A DNA stretch of 51,896 nucleotides. Source: Clostridia bacterium. GTDB lineage: Bacteria; Bacillota; Clostridia; Oscillospirales; Ruminococcaceae. Position numbers and translations under genes: made by a program. How positions within the stretch are numbered: position 1 is the first letter of the stretch; every line of letters starts with the position of its first letter. This document shows positions 17,893 to 25,965 of the stretch, piece by piece. The notes under the pieces are model-generated. The model ran no database searches. It was not told where the DNA came from and worked only from the letters and a program-made list of their open reading frames with translations. The stretch lies in NCBI GenBank assembly GCA_009929695.1, contig RZZW01000024.1:1-51896 (forward strand). The letters run 5' to 3'.

Positions 17893-18584
17893 TGGCGAAG
17901 CTTTATAAAAGTCATAATTCAAATACCGACAAGCGCACAGCGCTGCTTGTCGGTATTTTCCTTTGCGCCTTGGCGTGCGCGGCGTTTTTGTTTTTCAAGC
18001 TTTGGATGGCTGCGGCGGTGTCTGCTGTTGCGGGCGTCGCGGCATTTTTTGCTTTTTATAACCGCATAAAGGTGCTTCAAAGCGGGCTAGATGGCGAGAA
18101 TAAAACGGCAAAAATGCTCGTGAAGCGCCTGCCGAGAGGGTGTGCAGTGTGCCAAAATTTCACCGTGAAATGCGGCCCCACAGCCGAGCTTGACGCGATA
18201 GCCATAACCCCGCAGGGCGTGAGCGTCATTGAGGTGAAAAACCAAGCGGGCGAGATAACAGGCCGAGCGGACGCACAGTATTGGCGCCACACACGCAGCG
18301 GAAAGCGCGGCAGCGTCATCGAAAAGCAGATGCCAAACGCGCTTGTGCAAAGCTCGCGTCAGGTGCAGGTTATCAAAAATGTGCTGATTAAAGCGGGCAT
18401 AAACGCACCGCTAAAGGGCTGCGTTTACTTCTCAAACAGCTACATTTCGGTAAACATCAGCGGCGCAAACGTTTTCACAAATGAGGGCGCGTTGCTCGCC
18501 TTTATCCAAAAAGGCCGCGCGGTACTTTCGCCGCAGGACATAAAGCAAATTGCCGCGGAAATAAAAACCCACACAATTAAATAG
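17892..18584 (+). CDS. Membrane-anchored NERD-domain (nuclease-related) protein
   Basis: 230 residues. Two adjacent hydrophobic segments (about 18-35 and 37-55) anchor an N-terminal hairpin; the rest is predicted cytosolic. A NERD domain starts around residue 65 (LDGENKTAKMLVKRLP) and shows TAELDAIAITPQGVSVIEVK, the ELD and EVK acidic/lysine pattern of restriction-endonuclease-like folds. Family members are suspected nucleic-acid processing proteins, but few have a known function. The start codon overlaps the galM stop (TAATG), an unexpected pairing that suggests shared expression rather than shared pathway. Confidence 0.8.
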   Translation: MAKLYKSHNSNTDKRTALLVGIFLCALACAAFLFFKLWMAAAVSAVAGVAAFFAFYNRIKVLQSGLDGENKTAKMLVKRLPRGCAVCQNFTVKCGPTAELDAIAITPQGVSVIEVKNQAGEITGRADAQYWRHTRSGKRGSVIEKQMPNALVQSSRQVQVIKNVLIKAGINAPLKGCVYFSNSYISVNISGANVFTNEGALLAFIQKGRAVLSPQDIKQIAAEIKTHTIK

Positions 18585-18660
18585 CAAGAAACGCACACTA
18601 CAAAGCACCAACCGCATTGCAATAATTTTACATTTGTATTACAATTATATAATGTGGGTT

Positions 18661-18706
18661 TTATGGTGAAACAGCAGCCTTTGTAGGGGCGCGCATTGCG
18701 CGTCCG
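18661..18706. repeat. GTAGGG-family half element with conserved lead-in
   Basis: TTATGGTGAAACAGCAGCC followed by TTTGTAGGGGCGCGCATTGC nearly duplicates 12410-12455. The shared lead-in shows that the repeated unit extends beyond the GTAGGG arm. Confidence 0.75.
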
Positions 18707-18754
18707 TTTAATTTCACTAATTTACAAACAACACCCACCAAAAGGAGGCGGCGA

Positions 18755-20119
18755 ATGGAAAATATACAGGCAAAGGGCTTTGACCGTCCGTTGCGTTTTT
18801 CAAACAGGGACATCGCGCGGCTGCTTATTCCGCTTGTAATCGAGCAGCTTTTGCTCGTTCTTGTCGGCATGGCAGATACCGTCATGGTGTCAACTGTCGG
18901 CGAGGCGGCGGTGTCGGGTATTTCGCTCGTCGACCAAATAAGCGTATTATTAATTCAGGTTTTCAGCGCCCTCGCGACGGGCGGCGCTGTCGTCGTCAGC
19001 CAATATATCGGGCGCAGCGACAGGCAAAACGCGTCGCGCGCGGCAAAACAGCTTTTGTGGCTAGCGATGCTGCTTGCGTTCCTCGTTATGATGTTTGTGC
19101 TTGCGTTCAACCTCCAAATGCTCAGGTTTATCTTCGGCAGCGTCGAGAACGACGTCATGCAGTCCGCCCAAACGTATTTTTGGATAACCGCGATTTCATA
19201 TCCGTTCCTCGGCCTTTATAACGGCGGCGCGGCGGTGTTCAGGGCTATGAACAACAGCCGCATATCGCTTTTTGTGTCCCTTTTAATGAATATTATAAAC
19301 ATCGGCGGCAACGCGATACTCATTTATGTTTTCAACATCGGTGTCGCGGGCGCGGCTATTTCAACGCTTTGCGCACGCGCGGCGGCGGGCGTAATAATGG
19401 TCGTCATGCTGCTCAATAAAAATAATACTGTATTCCTCACAAAGCTTCACAAGCCGCAGTTTAGCAAAAAAATGCTCGGCAGCATTCTTTCCGTCGCCGT
19501 GCCAACAGGTCTTGAGGGCGGCATGTTTCAGGTCGGCAAGCTGCTCACAGGCCGTCTTGTCGCAAGCTTTGGCACAATGTCCATCGCCGCGAATGCCATA
19601 TGCGGCAACATTGCGTCGTTTTCAAACGTGCCTGGCGCGGCCATCGGCTTGTCTATGGTGACAGTCATCGGCCAGTGCATCGGCGCGAAAGACTATAAGC
19701 AGGCGCAATATTACACCCGCAAGCTCATGACGATAGCTTACGTCGGTATGGGCGCGCTGAACGCGGTTTTGCTGTTCACAAGCCCGACGCTCATAGCGTT
19801 TTTTCACGTTTCCACCGAGACGGCGGCGCTGTGCGAAACAATCATGATTTACAGCTGCATCTGCACGGCAATAGCGTGGGTGCCAAGCTTCGTTTTGCCA
19901 AATATGCTTCGCGCCACAGGCGACGCAAAATACACGATGGGTGTCAGCATGGCGTCAATGTGGCTGTGCCGCGTCGTGCTCGCTTACGTGCTAGGGCAGT
20001 ACATGAACATGGGTCTGCTCGGCGTGTGGGTCGCGATGACGCTCGACTGGGTTTTCCGCGATATTTTCTTTATCATACGCTATTTTTCCGGAAAATGGAA
20101 AAACGCGCGCGTGATATAA
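18755..20119 (+). CDS. MATE family efflux transporter
   Basis: A 454-residue integral membrane protein with about twelve hydrophobic segments in two similar halves, typical of MATE (NorM/DinF-like) drug or metabolite antiporters. Recognisable pieces include LIPLVIEQLLLVLVGMADT in the first helix, the ALATGGAVVVSQYIG segment and PTGLEGGMFQVGKLLTGR at the start of the second half. AAAAGGAGG precedes the ATG. Substrate cannot be deduced. The next small gene begins 13 bp downstream. Confidence 0.92.
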   Translation: MENIQAKGFDRPLRFSNRDIARLLIPLVIEQLLLVLVGMADTVMVSTVGEAAVSGISLVDQISVLLIQVFSALATGGAVVVSQYIGRSDRQNASRAAKQLLWLAMLLAFLVMMFVLAFNLQMLRFIFGSVENDVMQSAQTYFWITAISYPFLGLYNGGAAVFRAMNNSRISLFVSLLMNIINIGGNAILIYVFNIGVAGAAISTLCARAAAGVIMVVMLLNKNNTVFLTKLHKPQFSKKMLGSILSVAVPTGLEGGMFQVGKLLTGRLVASFGTMSIAANAICGNIASFSNVPGAAIGLSMVTVIGQCIGAKDYKQAQYYTRKLMTIAYVGMGALNAVLLFTSPTLIAFFHVSTETAALCETIMIYSCICTAIAWVPSFVLPNMLRATGDAKYTMGVSMASMWLCRVVLAYVLGQYMNMGLLGVWVAMTLDWVFRDIFFIIRYFSGKWKNARVI

Positions 20120-20132
20120 ATTTCGGCTAAAT

Positions 20133-20570
20133 ATGGATAAAAATGCGTTTTCTAAGGACGGCTACATGATAAATCAGCCGCTTTTGACAGATATAAAATA
20201 CGGCAGACTGCCGTCGAGTGTCAACGGCTGCGGCTGGATGGCGGCGTATAATCTCTTTCGCGTTTTCGGCATAAACAAAAGTCCGCAGGCAGTGCACGAC
20301 GAGCTCGAAAAAGGTTTAAAATACAATGGGTATATGGGCACAGGGCCAAACAGTCTTTTTCGATATATAAAAACGCTTGTGCAGGGAGCGGAAATATCGT
20401 ATTCCCGCCGCGCAATTAAGCGACATGTGAGCGGTGCGAAAGCGGGTATCGTGCTTTATTTAGAGTGGACGGGAGCGCATTACGTCACGTTTTCAAGAGT
20501 CGATGACGATGGACGATTTAGGTTTTTCAACGCCGATGTCGGCAACGAAATGCACGTCGACACCTTTTGA
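20133..20570 (+). CDS. Small C39-like (papain-fold) cysteine peptidase-like protein
   Basis: 145 residues (134 if the ATG at 20166, preceded by AAGGA at 7-bp spacing, is the true start; 20133 has no clear ribosome binding site). NGCGWMAAYNLFRVFG resembles the active-site Cys helix of C39-like peptidases, and GAHYVTFSRVDDDGRFRFFN supplies the matching His and an Asn/Asp after about 17 residues. No signal peptide or membrane segment is visible, unlike secreted YvpB-type relatives. It follows the MATE gene by 13 bp and could be cotranscribed with it. Function unknown; it may be a cysteine peptidase, transglutaminase-like protein or inactive relative. Confidence 0.6.
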   Translation: MDKNAFSKDGYMINQPLLTDIKYGRLPSSVNGCGWMAAYNLFRVFGINKSPQAVHDELEKGLKYNGYMGTGPNSLFRYIKTLVQGAEISYSRRAIKRHVSGAKAGIVLYLEWTGAHYVTFSRVDDDGRFRFFNADVGNEMHVDTF

Positions 20571-20648
20571 AAACTTTCGCCGCAAATATTGCCGCCTGCC
20601 TGTTGTGTGCGTTATTACAGTGCAATAATTTATACGGAGGGTATAATA

Positions 20649-20978
20649 ATGATTATAGATTTTGACAAGATGGAGCTTCAGCATTTGACAAGCTTTAAGG
20701 GCGGAGAAAAAGAGCTTGCCGCAAATATGTTTTTTGACGGCGAAAACCGCGTTCTGCGCGGCACGCTCGTTCCTGGCGCAACGATTGGTCTGCATAAACA
20801 CGAGGGCAACTGCGAGATGATTTTTATCACAAGCGGCACCGGCACAGTGCTTATGGACGGCGCCTACGAGACCGTAAAAGCCGGCGTTTGTCATTACTGC
20901 CCCGAGGGCCACGAGCACAGCCTAATAAATAATTCAAACGCAGACTTAACATTTTTGGCAGTTGTACCAAAGCAATAA
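20649..20978 (+). CDS. Small cupin-domain protein
   Basis: 109 residues forming a single cupin barrel. The metal-site motif PGATIGLHKHEGNCEMIFITSG (split: GLHKHEGNCE then MIFITSGTG) and the second motif CPEGHEHSLIN supply His and Glu ligands. GGAGG lies 9 bp before the ATG at 20649; the upstream frame extension lacks support. Single-domain cupins include sugar isomerases, dioxygenases and sensory proteins, so the function is open. A terminator follows directly. Confidence 0.85.
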   Translation: MIIDFDKMELQHLTSFKGGEKELAANMFFDGENRVLRGTLVPGATIGLHKHEGNCEMIFITSGTGTVLMDGAYETVKAGVCHYCPEGHEHSLINNSNADLTFLAVVPKQ

Positions 20979-20983
20979 AAAAC

Positions 20984-21024
20984 AGCCGTTTCTCGTGTTT
21001 AATACAAAGAGACGGCTATTTTTT
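20984..21024 (+). terminator. Intrinsic terminator after the cupin gene
   Basis: AGCCGTTTCTC pairs with GAGACGGCT (two-base bulge) and is followed by ATTTTTTC, starting 6 bp after the cupin stop codon. Confidence 0.75.
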
Positions 21025-21050
21025 CATTTGTGAACAACTGGCGGTGCACA

Positions 21051-21230
21051 ATAGGGCGGGGGCTTGCTCCCGCCGTTGCAACTGTCCGCGTAAGCTTTCG
21101 GCGGGAGCAAGCCCCCGCCCTACTGTGCAATGTGAATTTTCAGCGGATTGTAGGGACGCGCACTGCGCGTCCGCATGGTTTACGCAATTTTACAACGTGT
21201 CTTGTAGGGGACGGCGTCCTAGACGTCCCG
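21051..21230. repeat. GTAGGG-family cluster between cupin and tatD
   Basis: The 318-bp gap 20979-21296 holds the cupin terminator, an inverted element with the CGGGGGCTTGCTCCCGCC word (21051-21123), a half element GTAGGGACGCGCACTGCG (21149-21172), another half GTAGGGGACGGCGTCC (21204-21230), and the tatD terminator. No gene is seen. Confidence 0.85.
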
Positions 21231-21248
21231 CAAGCTTTAAAAAAATTT

Positions 21249-21290
21249 AGGCTGTTGCAGATGTGTTTTGAAACACATCTGCAACAGCCT
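21249..21290 (-). terminator. Long perfect-stem terminator of tatD
   Basis: A 20-bp perfect inverted repeat with two central bases (AGGCTGTTGCAGATGTGTTT and its complement) starts 6 bp beyond the tatD stop. On the minus strand it is followed by AAATTTTTTT, giving the U tract. Confidence 0.85.
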
Positions 21291-21296
21291 ATAAAT

Positions 21297-22085
21297 TTAT
21301 GCGAGATTAAACGCGGTTTTTGCGTTTTCTTCGGTGATGTCAAGCACGTCACTTATCGTTACGCCTTTTATTTCGGCGATTTTGGCGGCGACGTATTTTA
21401 TTAGGGCGGAGTTGTTTTCCTTGCCGCGAAACGGCTCGGGAGCCATGTAGGGGCAGTCGGTTTCTAGCAAGATGCGCTCTAGCGGCAGGGCACTGACTGT
21501 CTCTTGCAGGCGGCGCGAGTTTTTAAACGTCACAACGCCGCCGATTCCGATGTATAACCCCTGCTTTGTGAGCCAGATAGCGTCGTCGGCGCTGCCGGAA
21601 TAGCAGTGCACAACGCCTTTTGGCTTGTACTTTTTTAAAAGCGCGTAGGTGTCGGCGTGCGCTTCGCGGTCGTGCACTATTATCGGCAAATCGTGCGTGA
21701 GCGCGGTCTTTATCTCCGCTTCAAACAGCGCCTGCTGTTCGTCCTTTGGTATTTCCCAGTGGTAATCAAGCCCCGCTTCGCCAACTGCGACAACGCGTTT
21801 ATTTTCATAAAGCGGCTCAATTTCGACAAGCTCCGCTCGCCAATCGCCGCCAAAACGCGTGTTTGTGGACGCCGTTTCGTCCGTTATGCTCTCGGGGTGT
21901 ATGCCCGCCGCGACGTACAAAAACGGATATTTTTCGCTAAGTTCAAGCGATTTTACCGCGCTTTCAAGGTCAACCCCGCAGTCAACAATCCCCACAACGC
22001 CGTTTTGCGGCAAAGAAGATAAAAGTTCGTCACGGTGTCTGTCAAATTGATGGCTTGTGTAATGTGCATGAGTATCAAAAATCAT
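21297..22085 (-). CDS. TatD family metal-dependent hydrolase (DNase)
   Basis: 262 residues of the amidohydrolase TIM-barrel family; TatD proteins act as metal-dependent 3'-5' exonucleases or deoxyribonucleases. Metal ligands are visible: DTHAHY at the N-terminus, GEAGLDYHW (Glu), IVHDREAH (His), VVHCYSGS (His) and ETDCPYMAPEPFRGKEN (Asp). AAAGGAC precedes the ATG. It lies 25 bp downstream of the abrB gene on the same strand and the pair ends at the terminator 21249-21290. Confidence 0.92.
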   Translation of the reverse strand: MIFDTHAHYTSHQFDRHRDELLSSLPQNGVVGIVDCGVDLESAVKSLELSEKYPFLYVAAGIHPESITDETASTNTRFGGDWRAELVEIEPLYENKRVVAVGEAGLDYHWEIPKDEQQALFEAEIKTALTHDLPIIVHDREAHADTYALLKKYKPKGVVHCYSGSADDAIWLTKQGLYIGIGGVVTFKNSRRLQETVSALPLERILLETDCPYMAPEPFRGKENNSALIKYVAAKIAEIKGVTISDVLDITEENAKTAFNLA

Positions 22086-22110
22086 TGGGTGTCCTTTGTG
22101 AAGCCGCTAT

Positions 22111-22353
22111 TTATAAGCTTCCGATTGCCTTTCTGCATTCGGCGCAGATGTTTCTGCCTTGATACTGCTCTACATCGTCGGCGCTGCCGCAGAAGATGCA
22201 GGCGGGCTGATATTTTTTCAAAATAACGCTGTCGTCGTCGACGTATATTTCCACAGATGAATCCTTGTCGATGTCGAGCACTCGTCGCAATTCTATAGGC
22301 AGCACCACACGGCCGAGGTCGTCTATGCGCCTTACTATTCCTGTCGATTTCAT
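22111..22353 (-). CDS. AbrB/SpoVT-type transition-state regulator with C-terminal zinc ribbon
   Basis: 80 residues. The N-terminal swapped-hairpin DNA-binding domain has the family sequence MKSTGIVRRIDDLGRVVLP followed by IELRRVLDI; the C-terminal half carries CIFCG and CAECR, a likely zinc ribbon seen in many clostridial AbrB proteins. GGAG sits before the ATG at 22353; the upstream frame to 22383 has none. A perfect TTGACA-17-TATAAT promoter precedes it. Family members govern growth-to-sporulation transitions, which fits spoIIE and sigH in this window. Confidence 0.9.
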   Translation of the reverse strand: MKSTGIVRRIDDLGRVVLPIELRRVLDIDKDSSVEIYVDDDSVILKKYQPACIFCGSADDVEQYQGRNICAECRKAIGSL

Positions 22354-22406
22354 AAAATTATCTCCATTTCTCCATAAAAACAAAAGGTATTATTTATCTT
22401 GTAGAA

Positions 22407-22435
22407 ATTATACCAAAAAAAGAATTTTTTGTCAA
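22407..22435 (-). promoter_or_regulatory. Consensus promoter of abrB-tatD
   Basis: TTGACA and TATAAT separated by 17 bp on the minus strand, a full consensus match, about 50 bp before the abrB start. Confidence 0.88.
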
Positions 22436-22482
22436 TATATGGTATTTATGATATTTTTATGGAAAATTAGGAATATTTCCCC

Positions 22483-23487
22483 TTATTTGTCAAGCTGTAG
22501 AAAGCCAACCTTCTTATACACCTTGTTTACGGTGCGGTTTGCAATTCGCGCCGCGCGTTCTGCGCCGTCCTTAAGCACACCGTCAAGATAATTTTTGTCG
22601 GCAAGTATGCGCTTATATTCGCTCTGTATCGGCTCAAATGCGTCTGCGACTGTCTCGCCGACGGCAAGCTTTAAGTCGCCGTAGCCTCTGCCCGCAAACT
22701 CCGCCTCAATTTCAGCGTAGGTTTTGCCTGTGAAAACGCTGTAAATGCTCATCAAATTCGTCACGCCGGCTTTTTCGGCACAGGCGCGCACGCAGCCGTC
22801 GCTGTCCGTCACGGCGCGCTTAAATTTGCGGATAATCGTGTCCTTATCGTCGAGCATAAGCACAAAGCTGTTCGCGTTTTTGTCGCTTTTGCTCATCTTT
22901 TTGTCAGGCTCTTGCAGGCTCATTATTTTTGCGCCTGTCGTCGGAATATATCCGTCAGGCACGACAAATGTCTCGCTGTAATTTCCGTTAAAGCGTATCG
23001 CGATGTTGCGCGCAAGCTCAAGGTGCTGCTTTTGGTCAATGCCAACAGGCACAAGGTCGGCGTTATAAATAAGGATGTCCGCCGCCATGAGCACGGGGTA
23101 GGTGAATAGGCCGGAATTTATGTCCTCGGGGTGCTTTGCACTTTTTTCTTTAAACTGGTGCATGCGGGTCAATTCGCCAAACGGCGTGCTGCACCCAAGC
23201 ACCCAAGATAATTCCGCGTGCGCGGGCACGTGGCTCTGCACAAAAAGTATGCTTTTTTCCGGGTCGATGCCGCACGCAAGCAGCAGCGCGGCGGCTTCAC
23301 GCGTCTGCGCGCGCAGCTTTGCAGGCTCTTGCTTCACGGTTATGGCGTGCATATTTGCCACCATGTACACGCACTCGTACTCGTCCTGAAGCCTGCCCCA
23401 ATTGCGCACAGCGCCCACATAATTGCCAAGCGTAAACGTGCCTGTCGGCTGTATTCCACTCAAAATTCGTTTTTTATTTGTTTCCAT
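22483..23487 (-). CDS. trpS: Tryptophanyl-tRNA synthetase
   Basis: Charges tRNA-Trp. Class I signatures: ILSGIQPTGTFTLGNYVGAV, where TLGN stands for the HIGH motif, and DKKMSKSDKN for KMSKS. 334 residues is normal. GGGGA lies 8 bp before the ATG at 23487; the slightly longer frame would need a TTG start overlapping that site. No T-box leader is recognisable upstream. It ends about 50 bp before the abrB promoter. Confidence 0.96.
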   Translation of the reverse strand: METNKKRILSGIQPTGTFTLGNYVGAVRNWGRLQDEYECVYMVANMHAITVKQEPAKLRAQTREAAALLLACGIDPEKSILFVQSHVPAHAELSWVLGCSTPFGELTRMHQFKEKSAKHPEDINSGLFTYPVLMAADILIYNADLVPVGIDQKQHLELARNIAIRFNGNYSETFVVPDGYIPTTGAKIMSLQEPDKKMSKSDKNANSFVLMLDDKDTIIRKFKRAVTDSDGCVRACAEKAGVTNLMSIYSVFTGKTYAEIEAEFAGRGYGDLKLAVGETVADAFEPIQSEYKRILADKNYLDGVLKDGAERAARIANRTVNKVYKKVGFLQLDK

Positions 23488-23552
23488 ATGCTCATTCCCC
23501 AATTTTAATATATATATTATATAATATCACAAAATTAAGGTTTGCGCAAACT

Positions 23553-23656
23553 CACCTCATCCGTCGCTCCTTCGTCGCGCCACCTTCCCCTAAAGGGGAA
23601 GGCTTTAAAGTCTTCTCCTTTAGGAGAAGCTGTCGCCCACAGGCGACTGATGAGGT
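23553..23656. repeat. CACCTCATC...GATGAGG family element, copy 2
   Basis: Starts CACCTCATCCGTCGCTCC and ends ACTGATGAGGTG, i.e. inverted relative to copy 1, with inner hairpins CTTCCCCTAAAGGGGAAG and CTTCTCCTTTAGGAGAAG. It fills most of the gap between trpS and spoIIE. Confidence 0.9.
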
Positions 23657-23704
23657 GAAAATTAGCGCAAACCGCCACAATAACCCTCTTTGCGACATAC
23701 ACTC

Positions 23705-23738
23705 ACCGACAAAAAAAGCTACGCTTATGATTTATAAT
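23705..23738 (+). promoter_or_regulatory. Putative spoIIE promoter with a 0A-like box
   Basis: TATAAT at 23733-23738 lies 38 bp before the spoIIE ATG. No TTGACA is present at the -35 place; instead ACCGACAAA (23705-23713) matches seven of nine bases of the Spo0A box TTCGACAAA. In Bacillus, spoIIE is a Spo0A-activated promoter with weak -35, which is the reason for the call. Confidence 0.4.
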
Positions 23739-23776
23739 GCAGACAAGCTGTTTATATAAGGAATGGAGAAATACAT

Positions 23777-25732
23777 ATGTCTGCAAAATCACAGATTCCG
23801 TTTTTGGACACAAAGCGCGCGCAGACGCTGAGGGGTGTTTATGAGAAAACTCAGCCCGTTTTGGCGGTTGCCGCGTGCGCCGCAGCGGGCTTTTTGATAT
23901 CGGGCGCACAGATATTCGGCACGCTGCGTCCGTTTGGCATAGCCTTTGCCGCGTGCGTAAATGCGCCGTATGCGCTTGCCGCGGCGGGGTGCTTTGTCGT
24001 GTCGTCCGTCATAACAATTCTTGACGGCGGGGGCGCGTCCGACGTAATTTACGCGGCGGGACAAGCCCTCATCATCTGCGCTTTAGCATATTTAATGCAC
24101 CCTGCGGCGGGCGTGAGCGGCATTTTGTCGTCGGCAAAAACAGACGCCGAGAGCCGCGCGTCGCTCTTGACGGTCCTCGTTGTCGCTGTCTGCTCGCTCG
24201 CGCCTTATTCGTTTGGGCTTATACGCCCCGCGTACATATTGGGCGCGGCAGCGGTGCTGCTTTCGGTGTACAGCGCACGTGAATACGGCGCGGCATTAAG
24301 CGGCGCGGCGGTGTGTGCGGCGATAGCGTATGTTATCCCGCAAAAGCGCATAGGCAAAATCGCGGGCGGCGCGATAGTCTCGTCGCAAAGGGCAAACGCG
24401 ACGGCGCTGTCGGCACGGCTCACGGAGATGAGCGACGCGCTTTCGTCCATCGGCTCAACGCTTGAGGCCGTTTGCACGCGCATGCCAAGCCGCGAGCAGT
24501 CGTTCAGCGAGGTGTGCGACGCTGTTTCGTCGTCCGTGTGCCGAAGCTGCGCGCGCTGTGGCATATGCTGGGGCAGCGGCAGGGGAGATGTGTATGAGGC
24601 GTTCAACAAATTGCAGTTTGTCTTGACGCGCGGCGTTGTCACCCCCGAAGAACTGCCCGAGCCGCTGCGCACCTCATGCCTTCACCCGCGACGGTTAGCG
24701 GAGCTTTTCACAGTCAACTGGCAGCGTCTTTTAACAAGAAGAAAAACAATCGCCGCAGGCAAAGCGATGCGCGGCGCGTTATCAGAGCAATACGCCGCCC
24801 TAGCCGCAGCCCTCGGCAGCGCGGCAAAGCAGTCGCAAAGGGAAGAAGCACCCGACGACCGCCGCACAAAGCGCGTTGAACGTCTGTTTTTATCGCTCGA
24901 TTTGCAGCCGACCGAAACCCACGTCTCAACAGACAGCACAGGCCGTGTTTATGTAAATGTGCGCATGCCGCGGACGGAATTTACGCGCGAAACGCTGCTT
25001 GCCATCTCAAAAGAAGCCGGAACGCTGTGCCGCTGTGTGCTAGATTATCCCACCTGCACGCAGACGGCGATGTTCACGCAGCTTGAATTTAAACAGCCGC
25101 CACAGCTTAAAACTATGCTCGGCGTTTGCACAAGACCCGCCGTCGGCGAAATTTCAGCCGACGCTGTAAAGACGTTCACGGACTCCTGCGGGCTTGCGCA
25201 CGTGCTGATTTGCGACGGAATGGGCACAGGCAAAGCCGCGGCGGTGGACGGCGCACTTGCGGCGACGCTGTGCGAAAAGCTGCTCGCGTCGGGCTTCGGC
25301 GCGGCGGAAACTGCGCCGCTTGTCAACATAGCGCTGTCGTTTAAGGGCGACACAGACGCGGGCGCGGCGCTCGACGCATTGACGGTGAACCTTTTCACAG
25401 GCGAAGCAAGCCTGTTTAAAGCGGGCGGTGCGGCGTCGTATTTAGTGCGTCAAGGTGTTGTTACGCTTCTCGGCGGCGACAGCCTGCCCATAGGCATCCT
25501 CGGCACAGTGACAGGCCGCACAGACACATTCGGCGTTCAGCGCGGCGATATGCTCGTCCTAGTCTCCGACGGCGCAATATGCGGCGACGCAGACTGGCTA
25601 CTTGAAAAATTATCCGGCATAAAACAAAAAGCCCCGCAGGACATAGCGGGCGCAATAGTGGCAGCCGCAAAAGCAAAAACCGCAAGACCCGACGATATCA
25701 CAGCAGTGTGCGTCAGGTTTGAGGCGGCATAA
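23777..25732 (+). CDS. spoIIE: Stage II sporulation protein E (SpoIIE), PP2C serine phosphatase
   Basis: Septal phosphatase that dephosphorylates SpoIIAA and so activates sigma-F in the forespore. Residues 28-190 are hydrophobic (about five or six membrane segments, beginning LAVAACAAAGFLISGAQIFG); a linker region has a CRSCARCGICW cysteine group; the PP2C domain occupies about 430-650 with metal residues in LICDGMGTGKAA, LVSDGAICGD and PDDITAVCVRF. The 651 residues are clearly fewer than the roughly 830 of Bacillus SpoIIE, mostly because the membrane part is shorter. GGAG precedes the ATG. It is evidence for an endospore former. Confidence 0.9.
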   Translation: MSAKSQIPFLDTKRAQTLRGVYEKTQPVLAVAACAAAGFLISGAQIFGTLRPFGIAFAACVNAPYALAAAGCFVVSSVITILDGGGASDVIYAAGQALIICALAYLMHPAAGVSGILSSAKTDAESRASLLTVLVVAVCSLAPYSFGLIRPAYILGAAAVLLSVYSAREYGAALSGAAVCAAIAYVIPQKRIGKIAGGAIVSSQRANATALSARLTEMSDALSSIGSTLEAVCTRMPSREQSFSEVCDAVSSSVCRSCARCGICWGSGRGDVYEAFNKLQFVLTRGVVTPEELPEPLRTSCLHPRRLAELFTVNWQRLLTRRKTIAAGKAMRGALSEQYAALAAALGSAAKQSQREEAPDDRRTKRVERLFLSLDLQPTETHVSTDSTGRVYVNVRMPRTEFTRETLLAISKEAGTLCRCVLDYPTCTQTAMFTQLEFKQPPQLKTMLGVCTRPAVGEISADAVKTFTDSCGLAHVLICDGMGTGKAAAVDGALAATLCEKLLASGFGAAETAPLVNIALSFKGDTDAGAALDALTVNLFTGEASLFKAGGAASYLVRQGVVTLLGGDSLPIGILGTVTGRTDTFGVQRGDMLVLVSDGAICGDADWLLEKLSGIKQKAPQDIAGAIVAAAKAKTARPDDITAVCVRFEAA

Positions 25733-25735
25733 ATA

Positions 25736-25897
25736 AAAGAAAAAAGAAGAGAGAACGGACGGCTGCGCCGCTTCGTTTTAATATGAAATGTAGGGAACGC
25801 ATATAATGCGTTCCCTACACTGTCCATTAGAATGTGAAATCCGCAGATTTCACTCCATACTTTTTCTTTTTTCTTTCTTCTCTTTTCTTTTCGCTGT
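25736..25897. repeat. Polypurine/polypyrimidine element interrupted by a 29-bp GTAGGG palindrome
   Basis: A/G arm AAAAGAAAAAAGAAGAGAG at the left and a C/T arm (CTTTTTCTTTTTTCTTTC) at the right. Between them lie GGCTGCGCC, a perfect-ended minimal GTAGGG element (25790-25818, GTAGGGAACGCAT facing ATGCGTTCCCTAC) and GTGAAATCCGCAGATTTCAC. One family is nested within the other. Confidence 0.85.
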
Positions 25898-25965
25898 TTT
25901 TCATTAAACAGCTTGAAACCCGCACGATTTATGATAAACTTATATAAGTAAAAGGGGAGAGGTTC

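Noticed and set aside
16846-18584. galM-NERD as a defence system
   Set aside because: No other defence-type genes (methylase, helicase, effector) are adjacent; NERD alone is not sufficient evidence.
23503-23552. T-box or tryptophan attenuator upstream of trpS
   Set aside because: The interval is short, AT-rich and lacks stem-loop or Trp codon runs; then repeat DNA begins.
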